From contig CP154956.1 of the NCBI GenBank assembly GCA_039621445.1, positions 26,862,398 to 26,926,397 on the forward strand: a stretch of DNA of 64,000 nucleotides, in the 5' to 3' direction. The translations under genes and the position numbers were made by a program. The stretch comes from Euglena gracilis (lineage: Eukaryota; Euglenida; Euglenophyceae; Euglenales). The notes beneath the pieces were generated by a model, which worked only from the letters and a program-made list of their open reading frames with translations, did no database searches and was not told where the DNA came from. Of the stretch, positions 14,101 to 23,400 are shown one piece after another; within the stretch, counting starts at the first letter, position 1; the number at the start of each line of letters is the position of its first letter.

Positions 14101-17100
14101 GAAAAAGGAAAAAAGGTGCAAAAATGATTTTTGGAAATTTGAAAACAATGCACAAAAAATGCAAAACGCATTTCCCCCCTGCTTAGTTTCAGAAACCCAA
14201 ACATAAGCAACCTCTCCACGTACACAGACAAAAAGGGCAACGGCGAAACACAGTGCCAGGCCAGAAGAAGGGATAAAAAGCATTTTTTTTTCCAGGCTGG
14301 GCAAGCGCATCCCCCCCTCCCCTGAAATCAGCCCAGGGGTTGCTTGTAATTGGAATTCGCTGATTTTGGCCGTTTTAATGAATTTTTTTCATAGCATGCT
14401 TTTATTTCAGGGTTGTTTTTGGGTGTCAGCTGAAAATTGGCCAAAGGGTTGCTTTTCTTTGGTGGTCCCTTATATTTGGTGGGGGAGGATGTCCTTGTTC
14501 CAAAAGGATATCCCTGTGCTGTGGAGGTGGCTGTGTTTGGTATTGGTGTGACCACCTTCCTGGTGGGCAACCGATTTTAATATTGTTTTTTTGCATTTCT
14601 GGCAAGGTTGGGACACAGGGGCTGACAAGAAGTTATTTTAAGTTTTTTGTCATCTGTTTCAAATCAAATGGATTTATATGATTTATGAAACCAAACCAAT
14701 CAGGTTGTCTGACGGCACCGCTTGAACGTTATCCGCACCTCGCTTTGCTTCCCAGCTTTGCCGTCACCAGGTTTGAAATGCGACGCCGCTTTAAGGCAGG
14801 GAAATGTCATGATCAGACTTTGGTGTCAACCAGCTTGACGTTTATCAGCTGCGCGCCCATTGTTTGTATTCGGATGGTTGCATTTATCCCTCCCTCCAAT
14901 GTTGGGTGTTTCTGACGGACTGTTTTTGCATGCCTTTTTGGCTGAAAGTTGCGACAGAAGTGTTATTGTTGGTTGGTGGGACCACTTTCAACCTGCCGCT
15001 GTCCGTAGGTTGAAATATCAGGTTTCGGGTGTTTTCAAGGGGAAATGCAGGGCGGTCCATAAGGGACGGGATTTTTTTTTTTTGGTTAAGGACCGCCCCT
15101 TAAGGACCCCCCCCCAGGGCAGTTTTGGACCCGAAAAAATTTTTCCGGCGCCTTTGGTGCCGGGTGTTTTTTTTGACCCATTTTGGGACCCATATGCAGG
15201 CACCCGTAGCTAAAATGGCCTAAAATGCCTAAAATGGCCTAAAATGGCCTTAAATGGCCTTAAATGGCCTTAAATGGCCTAAAATGGCCTCCAATGGGGA
15301 AATTTTGGGGCTTGACCATAGGTGCTTGCCAAGGTTGACTGCTTGTTTTTTTTTGAAACAAAAAACATGTTTTTTTAAAAAAACACAACAAAAAACGTCT
15401 GGAAAAACTAAAAAAAGGTCACTTTTTGCTGACCCAAAAAAATGATTTTAGAACTTTTCCCTCAAAAAATGGCCATTTCGCAAGGAAAACTCCCTCAAAA
15501 CCCCATTTTTCACACCTTCCAAAAAATCAACATTTTCTCAAAATTTTGATTTTGAGAGGTTTTTGAAGCAAAAAAAATGCCATTGAAAATCCAAAAAATT
15601 TGACAGAGAAAAAATGTCAGTAAAATTTGATTGTGCCAAAATTTGGTGTACTTTTTTTGACCTCGTTATTTTCCACCCCCCTCCTAAAACTACCAAATTT
15701 AGCCATCCATCAAAAAATCACCAATTTTTCGGTTTCCAATTTTGTCGGTTCTAATTTTATCTAGCCCCAATTCCCCCCCCCCCCCCGGTATTTTGGGTTC
15801 AATTTTCAAAAAATTTTCTAAAATTTTTCAGCCCAAATCCCCCGTTTTCCCGAAATTGGTGAAAATGCTGCCCAAAATGTTGCCCAAAACCCCCCAAATC
15901 CCATTTTTTTCACACCTTCTAAAATTTCAACATTTCTCAAAATTTTGAATTTGAGAGATTTTGGAAGCAAAAAAAATGCCACTGAAAATCCAAAAAAATT
16001 TCCAAGAAAAAAAGTCAATAAAATTTGAATGTTCCAAAATTTGGTCCCATTTTTTTTGACCCGCATTTTTTTGACCACCCTCCTAAAAACTAACAATTTT
16101 CAACCCTGAAATTTTGGAGATTTTTTTGGGAAAAAATGTGATTTTCCATCAAAGGGCCATGTATTTTGGGTTCTTTTTTCCAAAAAAAATTCAAAAAATT
16201 TTCCCCGGCAAAAATACCCTTTTCCTTATTTTTTGGTTGAAGTGATTGGGGACAGGATTTTTTTTTGCTTAAGGACCGCCCTGGGGAAACGTGAGTTGCA
16301 TAATTTGCATTTTTTTGCATAACTTGCCATTTTTTGCATACTAAAAAGTTCGCGAAAGTCGCAATTTTTTGCATTTTCTTTGCAGATTTTGCTTTTGCAA
16401 TTCTTTCTCCAGGCCATTTGTGCAGGCAATTGTGACAACTGGAAGTTGTTCGTTGCAACATATTTTGGTCCAATTCCATAATGATATATAGTGCATGCAA
16501 ACTGAATTAACCAGCCATCTCATTTTGCATGTGCACCCCGCTTCTTGTTAGTGTGGCATTTGTGGTGTTTTTTGGAATCTTTTTGGCAGGTTTTTTTTGG
16601 AAAAATGTTGGAAGACGCTTTTTTGTTTATTTAATTTATTTATTTATTTATTTATTTTTATTTTATTCAATGTTTCTGTGTGGTCTGGTGGAGAAAGTTC
16701 CAGTGATTATAGGTAAGCTCCAACAGTTGTCCAAAACATGCACCGTGTTGCATGCCCCCCCCCCCCCCCCGGGAAACTGTCATGTCCGAGAACCTGTCAG
16801 GGTCCCGCCCGGGAAACGTTCAGGGTCCCCGGTACCGGCCAACCTGTCATGATAGGAAGTTGTCAGCGTCCCTGGTACTGGCCAACCTGTCAGGTGACAG
16901 TTTCCCGGGGAGGGGGGGAGGGAAAGTAACAAATCTTGCTGCAAAGTGAAAAAAATTCCCTGGAGAAGGTGAAATTTTTCTTAGTCCTCTCCAGCAGAAA
17001 AGTGTGCAACCCCGAAGAGCTCTAAGAAATTTACATGCTATTTGCATTTTCTTTTGCATTTTCACATTTTTTTTGACTTTGTTGCATATTCTCCCCCCTG

Positions 17101-17890
17101 ATGTTTTCAATGAGCATTGAGATGTGGAACCAAAATGTTCAACCCAAATTCTCGTCAAAAAAGGAGCGCAAGCAGCTGCTTTGCTACCTAATCTATCACA
17201 CCTGATATCATATCTAACCATACCTGATCAGAAAACTGATGAACGGGCACAACTCCATCATGCAGGCTTGGTTGGCTTCTTGACACTCTGGAGTAAAGTC
17301 CAATATCTGTGGTTTGATATCTCTATGTTTATATCTCTGTGGCAAAATCGGGTCAATCATGACCAAATCACAAAGAAAGGTTCAAAATTGATTTTGGTCA
17401 AGGTTTGGGCCCTTGGATGGGAGACAAAGGTATTGGGTAATTGCTTCTTTTTCTGTTGAAGAACAAAACCTTCATTGTGGTTTTTCAAAATGGTTTTTCT
17501 CATGCTCAACTCCATTTGGGTATTGTCTTTTTTTGCATTTTTTTTGTTTTGCTCCGAAACCTTTCTTAAAGTGTGGACAATAATTGCGGGATGAGAGAAA
17601 TTATGGGGAGGTTGTTTTGTAATGCGTTCTTTTATAATCTAGTGACAGTGATGGTGTGTTGTTGACTCCCGCACGCCAGCAGCACACCGTCTGCAGTGCC
17701 GTCTTGGACAAAGAAAAAGAGCAAGTTTTCTGATTTGGCTCCTTTGCTATTCCATGCCAAGGTCTGCCAGCATCTCAGAGTCTTCGACACTGGTCCTCGA
17801 TGGCGACATCGAGATTGAGCACCTCGAAAAGCCTCTTCTTCCTGGCATCAAGACCGGTGTGGAGGGCCGGGGTCAGCCGATGGTGCATTC
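2831..17890 (+). CDS. USP: UDP-sugar pyrophosphorylase (USP), multi-exon gene
   Basis: The enzyme converts sugar-1-phosphates plus UTP to UDP-sugars plus pyrophosphate, with broad sugar specificity (sloppy). It is known as a cytosolic enzyme in plants, algae and trypanosomatids. Family landmarks occur here in the correct order on one strand: the N-terminal helical LLDLDQRHLFEAWP region, NPFEGYAPSVPEG, the nucleotide-binding loop VLVAGGLGERLGY, the signature IMTSDDTHA, VQIVKQETVPAL, the KPQGHGVVHTLL loop, GVSASRR, VEYNQL, FPGNIN, VNPKYAD, TRLECMMQDFPR, CKNSIADGL, LLPSFAVT, and the C-terminal beta-helix ISESSTLVLDGD. These exons are separated by introns of about 120 bp up to about 3 kb, full of hairpin repeats. 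Exact joins are mostly unresolved. The start is uncertain because the residues before 2888 do not match family expectations. No premature stop is seen inside conserved blocks, so the gene is probably active. It is convergent with the cyclin-L gene. Confidence 0.88.
3221..3310 (+). CDS. USP: USP exon: NPFEGYAPSVPEG segment
   Basis: Encodes VNPFEGYAPSVPEGEAIAFD and then DDKFEAMDTG, the conserved pre-catalytic segment. The best downstream join uses a GC donor (ACAG|GCTTTG at 3311) and the acceptor TTAG at 3431. This preserves phase and gives MDTG-LREFEH. No GT donor nearby does the same. Confidence 0.75.
3432..3590 (+). CDS. USP: USP exon: nucleotide-binding loop
   Basis: Contains HTAVVLVAGGLGERLGYSGI, the glycine-rich UTP-binding loop of the UDP-sugar pyrophosphorylase fold, then IKLELPVDLLTE and a helix ending near IQGIERRLN. 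The 3' boundary is uncertain: candidate GT donors lie at 3568 and 3591. Confidence 0.8.
3890..4365. repeat. Dispersed hairpin repeat, two tandem modules
   Basis: Poly-C/poly-G blocks flank TCCGGACC palindromes and two hairpins: GGCGCTTTGCGCC near 4082, and a perfect 11-bp stem with loop TTC at 4183-4207. The same modules occur in inverse order at 25,540-25,970, including the phrase TTTGATATAAGGAGGGCGTA and its variant. It lies in a USP intron. Confidence 0.7.
5295..5490 (+). CDS. USP: USP exon: IMTSDDTHA active-site segment
   Basis: Encodes VPFAIMTSDDTHARTVALLE, GQVQIVKQETVPAL and DAYRLQGK, all characteristic of USP. The donor at 5491 is GT and phase 0, joining KPQGHG in the next exon. The 5' edge is the nearest AG (5293-5294) but is not proven. 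Confidence 0.8.
5586..5721 (+). CDS. USP: USP exon: HGHG substrate-loop segment
   Basis: Encodes PQGHGVVHTLLHKSGLAAAW and KKWIAFIQDTGQEFLNSVQ, matching the family KPHGHGDVH...FFQDTN block. The join that restores the family reads through a GC donor (CAAG|GCAAAC at 5722) to the acceptor at 6523, giving SVQRQ-GVSASRR with matching phase. Confidence 0.78.
5755..6040. repeat. Repeat with GCCTGC hairpins
   Basis: At 5806-5834 a 12-bp perfect stem (GGGGGTGCCTGC / GCAGGCACCCCC, loop CCATA) is followed at about 5924-5945 by a related hairpin with loop TAGG. The same TGCCTGCCCATAGCAGGC unit recurs near 25,518 and partly near 26,082. Confidence 0.6.
6524..6610 (+). CDS. USP: USP exon: GVSASRR segment
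   Basis: A polypyrimidine tract and acceptor (CCTTCTCCCCACGTTAG) precede GVSASRRFDVNSVATKYRPG and EPVGAI, matching family GVSATKDYHVNSLAVP...IGGI. The likely end at 6610 would use another GC donor (CCAG|GCCAGG). An alternative end has not been excluded. Confidence 0.7.
7400..7760. repeat. Poly-C-bounded intronic repeat
   Basis: Contains paired CCAGCTGG/CCAGC motifs, a central AAAATGGCATTTTTGGG stretch and a terminal CCCCCCCCCAGGGTCTTTAA. It shares the architecture of the other hairpin repeats but lacks a clear GCGC stem. Confidence 0.4.
8665..8735 (+). CDS. USP: USP exon: VEYNQL segment
   Basis: Encodes LTLNVEYNQLGLLLGALG, the conserved NVEYNQLDPLL block. The donor GTAAAT at 8736 is a good GT site (phase 1). 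The 5' edge is uncertain because several AGs lie upstream in the same open frame. Confidence 0.65.
9025..9345. repeat. Microsatellite (ATAC/ATGC)n and AT-rich tract
   Basis: 9025-9215 is built of ATAC, ATGC, ATCC and GTGT tetranucleotides. 9216-9345 is almost pure A/T. The open frames on both strands here are artefacts of the repeat. Confidence 0.9.
9461..9564 (+). CDS. USP: USP exon: FPGNIN segment
   Basis: Encodes DGDGYSQFPGNINLLVFATG and PYVAALQASGG, matching family GYSPFPGNINQLILELGPY. A GT donor at 9565 ends the match. The acceptor is probably the AG at 9459-9460. Confidence 0.7.
9815..9880 (+). CDS. USP: USP exon: FVNPKYAD segment
   Basis: Encodes FVNPKYADEKKQVFKKP, matching family EFVNPKYKD...FKSPTRLE. 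It continues in the next exon with TRLECMMQD. The boundaries are approximate. Confidence 0.65.
10450..10540 (+). CDS. USP: USP exon: TRLECMMQDFPR segment
   Basis: Encodes TRLECMMQDFPRLLPEESSI followed by GFTCF, the highly conserved TRLECMMQDYPK...VGFT block. An acceptor CTGTCAG lies directly upstream. The 3' edge is unresolved. Confidence 0.72.
11082..11110. repeat. (CA)n microsatellite
   Basis: Uninterrupted CA dinucleotides within a USP intron. Confidence 0.95.
11436..11621 (+). CDS. USP: USP exon: CKNSIADGL segment
   Basis: Encodes LPSPCKNSIADGLGKLKAGL, then PADTASTAEHSMFLLQGRYL and ERVGVQVDLLPSSPVYGGMA. This matches the family KNNPEDA...G.P..T...E....A..LRAAGV region. The exon is conspicuously GC-rich. 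The acceptor GGCCAG precedes 11,436. The likely donor is again GC (CCAG|GCCCTG at 11,622), since reading on hits a stop. Confidence 0.72.
11690..12040 (+). repeat. Hairpin repeat, subfamily with GCTAG ends
   Basis: It has GGGCTGGACTGCAG..AGTCC at one end, a CTAGCAGACC/GGTCTGCTAG inverted repeat, GCGAAGCGCC, an AAAATG..CATTTTTGG core, then GCAGCGCC and a poly-C end. An inverted relative lies at 22,990-23,335 with the same order of motifs. No coding content is seen. Confidence 0.7.
12300..12600. repeat. Hairpin repeat with perfect GGCGCC stem
   Basis: The 11-bp perfect stem TTTTCGGCGCC / GGCGCCGAAAA with loop AAA lies at 12,412-12,436. It is flanked by long C and G runs that can themselves pair. 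It sits within a USP intron. Confidence 0.65.
13330..14330. other. USP intron, A/T-rich with hairpin repeat
   Basis: 13,690-13,900 is another G/C-run repeat with GGCGCGAAGCGC. 13,910-14,170 is a purine-rich stretch of repeated GCAAAAATG/AAAATTG units. The long frames here are compositional. No exon is recognised. Confidence 0.45.
14705..14800 (+). CDS. USP: USP exon: LLPSFAVT segment
   Basis: Encodes YPHLALLPSFAVTRFEMRRR and FKAGK, matching family VVLHPSFAVTFDELKKKI..G. The edges are uncertain. Confidence 0.55.
15205..15297 (+). repeat. 10-bp tandem repeat
   Basis: About nine imperfect copies of AAAATGGCCT, with AAATGGCCTT variants, in tandem. Confidence 0.85.
15331..15425 (+). repeat. A/T-hairpin repeat, copy 1
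   Basis: Begins AAGGTTGACTG, then a T-run, GAAACAAAAAACATG, then TTTTTTTAAAAAAAC. The same header plus A/T palindrome recurs near 26,100, 26,663, 33,586 and 50,331. Confidence 0.6.
15494..16100 (+). repeat. Direct repeat of about 205 bp, spaced about 390 bp
   Basis: 15,494-15,700 and 15,885-16,100 share CACACCTTC, CTCAAAATTTTGA, TTTGAGAG, GAAGCAAAAAAAATGCCA, GAAAATCCAAAAAA and CCTCCTAAAA in the same order with moderate divergence. An unrelated poly-C stretch lies between them. Confidence 0.7.
16767..16910. mobile_element. Small foldback/MITE-like element
   Basis: The terminal inverted repeat CCCCGGGAAACTGTCA (16,767-16,782) pairs with TGACAGTTTCCCGGGG (16,895-16,910). Inside are two copies of a CGGTACCGGCCAACCTGTCA-like unit. 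It is non-coding and sits in a USP intron. Confidence 0.6.
17763..17890 (+). CDS. USP: USP exon: C-terminal beta-helix
   Basis: Encodes SASISESSTLVLDGDIEIEH, matching the C-terminal family motif SISSRSSLVLDGD...LENL. Following residues (LPGIKTGVEGRGQPMVH) fit the last beta-helix coil less clearly, so the stop position is not fixed. The acceptor is CCATGCCAAG just upstream. Confidence 0.6.
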
Positions 17891-18084
17891 TCGTTTCATC
17901 AGCTGTGCAAGGCAGCAGAATGGGAATTCTAATTGTTGTCAAAAAAGGAGGAGAAATAAAGTTGTTTTCTCTTCCAGCTTGTGAAAAAAATGGAGATTTT
18001 TTGAGAAATGGCTGCTAAATTTTCTACCACTCCCCAGCCCCAGCTTCAAGAAGGCCTTGACCACCCAGGGATGGATGGGAGGCC

Positions 18085-18600
18085 TTTCGGTATTTGGTCC
18101 CCCCCCCCACCGGAGTAAGGTGGCAGGGGGGGTCCGGACCACCCCCCCCTGGGTGTTGGGAGGGGGGTCCGACCCCACCCCCCTCCTCGGCAGGTTCCAA
18201 AAATAGCAAAAAAAATATCTTCCGGCACTGCACTCCAGAAAATGAGCAAAATAACGCCCTTGCTTCATTTTTAAGCATATTAATATTTTTTGCTCATTTT
18301 TAAGCATATTCCCCATTTTTTGATGTTTTGGTGTTTTTTTTTTACATTAAAAAATGGTCAAAAATTTCAAACAACAGCGTCTTTGGATGCATTTTCAAAG
18401 AATATCAGGGATTTTTGTACAATTTTGGTCCAATTTCTGGCTTTTTGCCTGTCCATAAAACCAAAAATTTTCCGGGCCCATGTCAGTTTCAAGGTAGGAG
18501 GCAGGGTTTGACCCACCCCCCACCCCCTCGGGAGGGGTGGGAGTGTCAGGAGGGGGGGGTCCGATCCCCCCCCCCCAGGCTCCCATCTATCCCTGATGCC
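18085..18600. repeat. G/C-run repeats downstream of USP
   Basis: Blocks of GGGGGGTCCGGACCACCCCCC (near 18,125-18,150) and of the same type at 18,510-18,585 flank a T-rich middle with repeated TTTTTGCTCATTTTTAAGCATATT units (18,250-18,315). No coding sequence is recognised. Confidence 0.5.
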
Positions 18601-18609
18601 GCCCATTGA

Positions 18610-19135
18610 AATTTTGATTTTTTAATTTTTAGTAACCGGTTCTATCCATGGTCAGGCATAGTTCCAGTCCTGGGACCCCATAGGGGTGGTCAGCAGCAGC
18701 CTTTTCCAGCCAGCCCAAAATTTCCAGCCTCTGAGCTGGACCCCCATGGGGCTCGTTAAGCAACGCCCTGACAGAAGCAATGGCCATCAAGTTATCAAGA
18801 AAAGGGAACGACAAGAGGAAGAAGTGAAGAAGAAGAGTTATTCAACTCCCGAAGAAAAAAATTTGAAAGATTTTGAACGTTGCCCCAGAAGTCCAGACTT
18901 GCAGCCAGAATTCAATTGGATTCCAAACAGGGGTTTTTTTTTAAAACCTTTCAGCCCCCATTTTTTGTTTCCAGGGCCCAACCGCAATATCCATGTTTAA
19001 TCCCCAGAGGTAAATGATGAACAGACACGAGGACAAGGACGCTCAAATAAAATGACCAGAGCAGTACCATAAAAGTGCTGAAAAGTCATAAAAGTGCTGA
19101 ATTCTCCCCAATAAGGAACAGATGCAACCACCAGG
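18610..19135 (+). repeat. Inverted duplication, left arm
   Basis: 526 bp that match the reverse complement of 21,037-21,561 almost perfectly; the only difference I found is one base in a T-run. It carries on the + strand a copy of the coding stretch RPDRSNGHQVIKKRERQEEE, which in the right arm is oriented like the cyclin-L gene. This copy is therefore probably a non-functional exon duplicate. Confidence 0.9.
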
Positions 19136-19978
19136 ACCTGACTTTGAAAGTGTAAGTTTTGAGCTGTTATTCACATTTTCTCCCCATTTTTTTGGCCCTG
19201 GCCCAGAAACAGACCCAGACAGAAATGCACCACCCCACTGGTGTACCCCACCTCCGGAGAGGTAAATGAACATAAATTGAATACTGTCTTGCTGGGACCT
19301 TGCTTGGCAAATGCAAAACAACCAACCACAATGGCAATAATAACATTTGGAAAAAATCTTCCAGTTAACTTTTGGGAGTGTATTTCGCCAGCAAGTCGCA
19401 GATGCTTCCTAAAACAGGAGGGGACCCGATGCTGGAGGGGAGGAGTTGAGCCACACTGCTTTCCCAGCCCGCCCCTCCCCAAAGGGTTTGATAAATGACA
19501 TTAAACCCCACAAGAAATTCTTGCTTGTGGAATGGAACCCTGAAAAATGGGTTGAGCAGGCAACTTGAGCAATTTTTGCAGAAATCAGCAATGAGGCCTG
19601 CTTTGAGGGGTGTTGTAATTGGGGGGGGGGGCTTATTTGGGCCTTATTGGGGGGGGGGGAGTGTGGAGGAAATCTATCCCAAAAAAAGCAGGCTTTATTT
19701 TCTCAAATGAGCAAATTTTTTGTGGGGCTTTTTGGTCACTTGGGGAGGGGGATTGGATGCACCCCATATGCCCAAAGGAAAATCATAAGAAAACCAGTGA
19801 GGTGAAAACCTTCAAAGGCGAAAACTTTGAGATCTGGCCCTGTGGAGACAGTGCACAGGGAGAGAGAATGTCCAAACATCTAATTAAATGCCTCATTTGA
19901 ACTGAAAAAAAAATCCGTAAGAGTATCTGCTCTCTTGGACAAATATACAACACCACAGCTAATTTTTGTTCACAAAAC

Positions 19979-20443
19979 TTAAAAAAATGGGCAGGACATT
20001 GGCGCTGGCATACATTTCTGGTCAGCTCTGACATCCTCCTGACTCAAAGGGTCGTCCACCCACTTTGCCGAGTTGGAATGCGGACTCCGTTTGAGAGGAA
20101 GGTCATCTCTGTGCCGGTCCTCTCTGGGAGAGGTTGCTGGCTTGGAGGCCAACGCGGGTTCCTGAGGAGGCCAATCTCTCCTCAACCACGGTGAAGGGTA
20201 CTGCTGTCCTGCACCGTTGGAGGCGTAGCTGGAGGATGAAGAGGAGTCGCTGGAGGCAGGCGACGTCCCCGGCCGCTCAAAGCTGTGACAGAGCTTTGCA
20301 TCAGCAGAGGGATCTGGTGAGCGATGAGGTGAGCTGGATGCCCCACGCACAGGGGACCGCAACCTCTCCAATTGGGTTCGTTCCGCCACTTTCTTTGGAA
20401 CTAGGGGTTCTTCACACCAGAGGGACTGCTTCTCAGCACCCAC
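19979..20443 (-). CDS. Cyclin-L last exon: Ser/Pro-rich C-terminus
   Basis: Encodes EEPLVPKKVAERTQLERLRS, SSPHRSPDPSADAKLCHSF, TSPASSDSSSSSSYASNGAG and ends APMSCPFF-stop. Codon use and composition are clearly coding-like. It carries SP/RS dipeptides typical of splicing-associated tails. Confidence 0.6.
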   Translation of the reverse strand: MGAEKQSLWCEEPLVPKKVAERTQLERLRSPVRGASSSPHRSPDPSADAKLCHSFERPGTSPASSDSSSSSSYASNGAGQQYPSPWLRRDWPPQEPALASKPATSPREDRHRDDLPLKRSPHSNSAKWVDDPLSQEDVRADQKCMPAPMSCPFF

Positions 20444-23400
20444 CCCGGGGGAATCGGCTGTTGGAAATCATTAGCTTGGTTGCACAAAAATGTCTGAACG
20501 TTGCAAAACAATGGGACCCTTCGTTGGTGTCACCACACAAACTTGGGGATTGAAAGCAGACATTTTACCAACCCTGAGGAAAGCCATTTTCCACTCCTCC
20601 CAAAACCAGCTAATCACTTTTTTCTTAATAGAATCCAGGGATCAAAAGAAAAGTTGACTCCAAATATGAAAAACTTGGGCAGGGTATAACTTAAATGATT
20701 TTTTGCAGACCCCCCCCGGGGGAGGGGTTCGGGCCCAAAACCATGCAAAAAACAGTCGCCCCCTCGGGGGGGGGGGGGGGGCAAGTGAGGTGAATTCACA
20801 AATTGGGGCAAGACCCCACTAAATGCGATCCATGGCAGAAAAATTTGTGAACCATACATCTTTGAGGTCCATAAATGAAACGCAAAGCTTGGTCTGGACC
20901 ACTTTGGGGTGTCCATGGGTGAACCACAACAACGTACAGCCTATATGTTGTTGTGTGGTCCGCAGGTTAAATTCATTTTGGTGTGCAGGAAGGTGTGCCC
21001 AAACAAAATAAATGTTTGGCCAGGCCTCAATACTGACCTGGTGGTTGCATCTGTTCCTTATTGGGGAGAATTCAGCACTTTTATGACTTTTCAGCACTTT
21101 TATGGTACTGCTCTGGTCATTTTATTTGAGCGTCCTTGTCCTCGTGTCTGTTCATCATTTACCTCTGGGGATTAAACATGGATATTGCGGTTGGGCCCTG
21201 GAAACAAAAAATGGGGGCTGAAAGGTTTTAAAAAAAACCCCTGTTTGGAATCCAATTGAATTCTGGCTGCAAGTCTGGACTTCTGGGGCAACGTTCAAAA
21301 TCTTTCAAATTTTTTTCTTCGGGAGTTGAATAACTCTTCTTCTTCACTTCTTCCTCTTGTCGTTCCCTTTTCTTGATAACTTGATGGCCATTGCTTCTGT
21401 CAGGGCGTTGCTTAACGAGCCCCATGGGGGTCCAGCTCAGAGGCTGGAAATTTTGGGCTGGCTGGAAAAGGCTGCTGCTGACCACCCCTATGGGGTCCCA
21501 GGACTGGAACTATGCCTGACCATGGATAGAACCGGTTACTAAAAATTAAAAAATCAAAATTGAAGAAATGCTCAAAAACTTTCACTCTTGCAAAAAGTCG
21601 ATTCTTGACCCAATATTTGCCCTGGCCAGCCCGTCTCCAACTCATTTTTCGCCCATTTTGACCCATCTTTGCACCTTCAAAAGCAACAAAAATCCGTTAC
21701 TGTCCAGCCGCCTGAAGGGCTTGTGGGCCCCCCAGCAGAGGCGGAGAAATGGCTATTTTGGCCTTTTTTTTCGGCACGAAGCGCCAATTTGTTTCGGCCC
21801 CAAAATCGACCCACAAAAAGTGGGCCCCCGGTCCCCCTCTTCCCCCTTAGTTGCACCAAGGCTTCTTGTCTGTGTATGGACGGCACTAGCTTCGCTTCTG
21901 GTCCAGTTTGCTGTACCCCCCAGGAGGGGTGGGGGGTACCCCCTGGGTGGGTGGAAGGGACCACCCCTTCCCCCCAGTCTTAACTCCCCCCCTTGTCCAA
22001 TGACCACCAATCTACAGCATTGACCGGGGGGGGGGGTCGGTCATGCGCGCCTTCCAACCTGCGGCCTATGACCAGGGGGTGTTCTTACGACATGGAGTCA
22101 AATACAACAGCGAGGCAAACAAAATGCAATAAAACAACAAAAATGGAGGTTACCTGCGGCCTATGACCAGGGGGTGGTCATTGGACAGGGGTGGTCATTG
22201 GACAGGGGGGGGGGGGGAGGTAAAAAAACCCCCTTGCTTCAGACCCCCCATCGACGAGTCTTATATTAATTTTTCTATCCCAGGGCACCCCCCCCCCAGG
22301 GGTCCAATCCGCCAGACCCACCCACCCAACCCCGCCTCCCCCCACCGGTGTTAAAACAAAAAAAAAAACCCCTGGTCCGACCGGAACAAAGCTGCTGGCT
22401 GGAAAGGCTGATGGCTGGTTGCCCCCTTCGGCGTAAACCACGCCCTGGCTCCTGTCCACCTTCCTGTCACTGTCCCTGTCCACCCTCCTGGGGCTCTTCT
22501 CTTGACGTTTGGTCTGAGACCCATTATGATGGCGCTCTCTCTTGCCATGGGAGCGGGAGCTTCCCCTGTCATGCCTTTGCTGTTCAGCAACACAACTCTC
22601 AGAATGAGTACACTTCCCATTAACTTCCCATTTCCATTAGGCTCCGGTGATGCGATGCATCCTCCAACCCCCCCCCCACTGGCATTGGCCCAGGCTATGT
22701 TTGCCCCCAGAGAACGGGGCCCAACCATAGACTCACTGAATGAACCCCCCCGGGAGGCACATTTCCCTCCCCAGGCCCAAACACACCCACCCACTTTTCA
22801 AAAACCCACCCACCCACGCCCCCCCGGGGGGGGGGGGTCCAGCTAGTCCATTTTTTCCAGTGTCTAGCCGATTGGCTAGCCAGTCCCCCCCCCCCGGGGG
22901 TCCTTAAGCAAAAGCCTGACAGCAACCCCCCCCCATCCTGGAGGTGCGTCATAGGTCAGTCTTTGGCCCGTAAAATTTTTTCAAGGGTTTCTGGCCGATT
23001 TTTGGGCGGGTTTTGGGTGGCGGGTTGGTTGGTTGGTTGACCCCCCCCAACTGGAAAAAAAATTTTCCTCCGGCGCTGTGCGCCGAGGTGGAAATGAGGT
23101 TTTTAATAGGTTTTGGGCTGATTTTGTTCCAAAAATTCCCAAAAATGGGCAAAAACGGGCATTTTGGGCCATTTTTTGGGGGTCCCAAAAAAATTTTGGG
23201 CGCTTTGCGCCGGTCACTGGAAAAAAATTTTCCACTATATAGCCCTGCTAGCAGACCCCCCCCGGGGGGGTCTGCTAGAAATCCCACTAGCCAAATTTGG
23301 ACTACCGCAGTCCAGCCCCCCCCCCCAGGGTACTGCAATCCCTTACCCGCCCCCCCCCCTTGTCGTACGACCGGGTTCCTGCAACCTGTGACCGGGGGGG

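Noticed and set aside
17380-17440. Match to the 5S rRNA 3' region (CTTGGATGGGAGAC, then GGTATTGGGTAATTGCTT)
   Set aside because: Only about 14 bases are exact and the rest of 5S rRNA is not recognisable. Insufficient for a 5S gene or a 5S-derived SINE.
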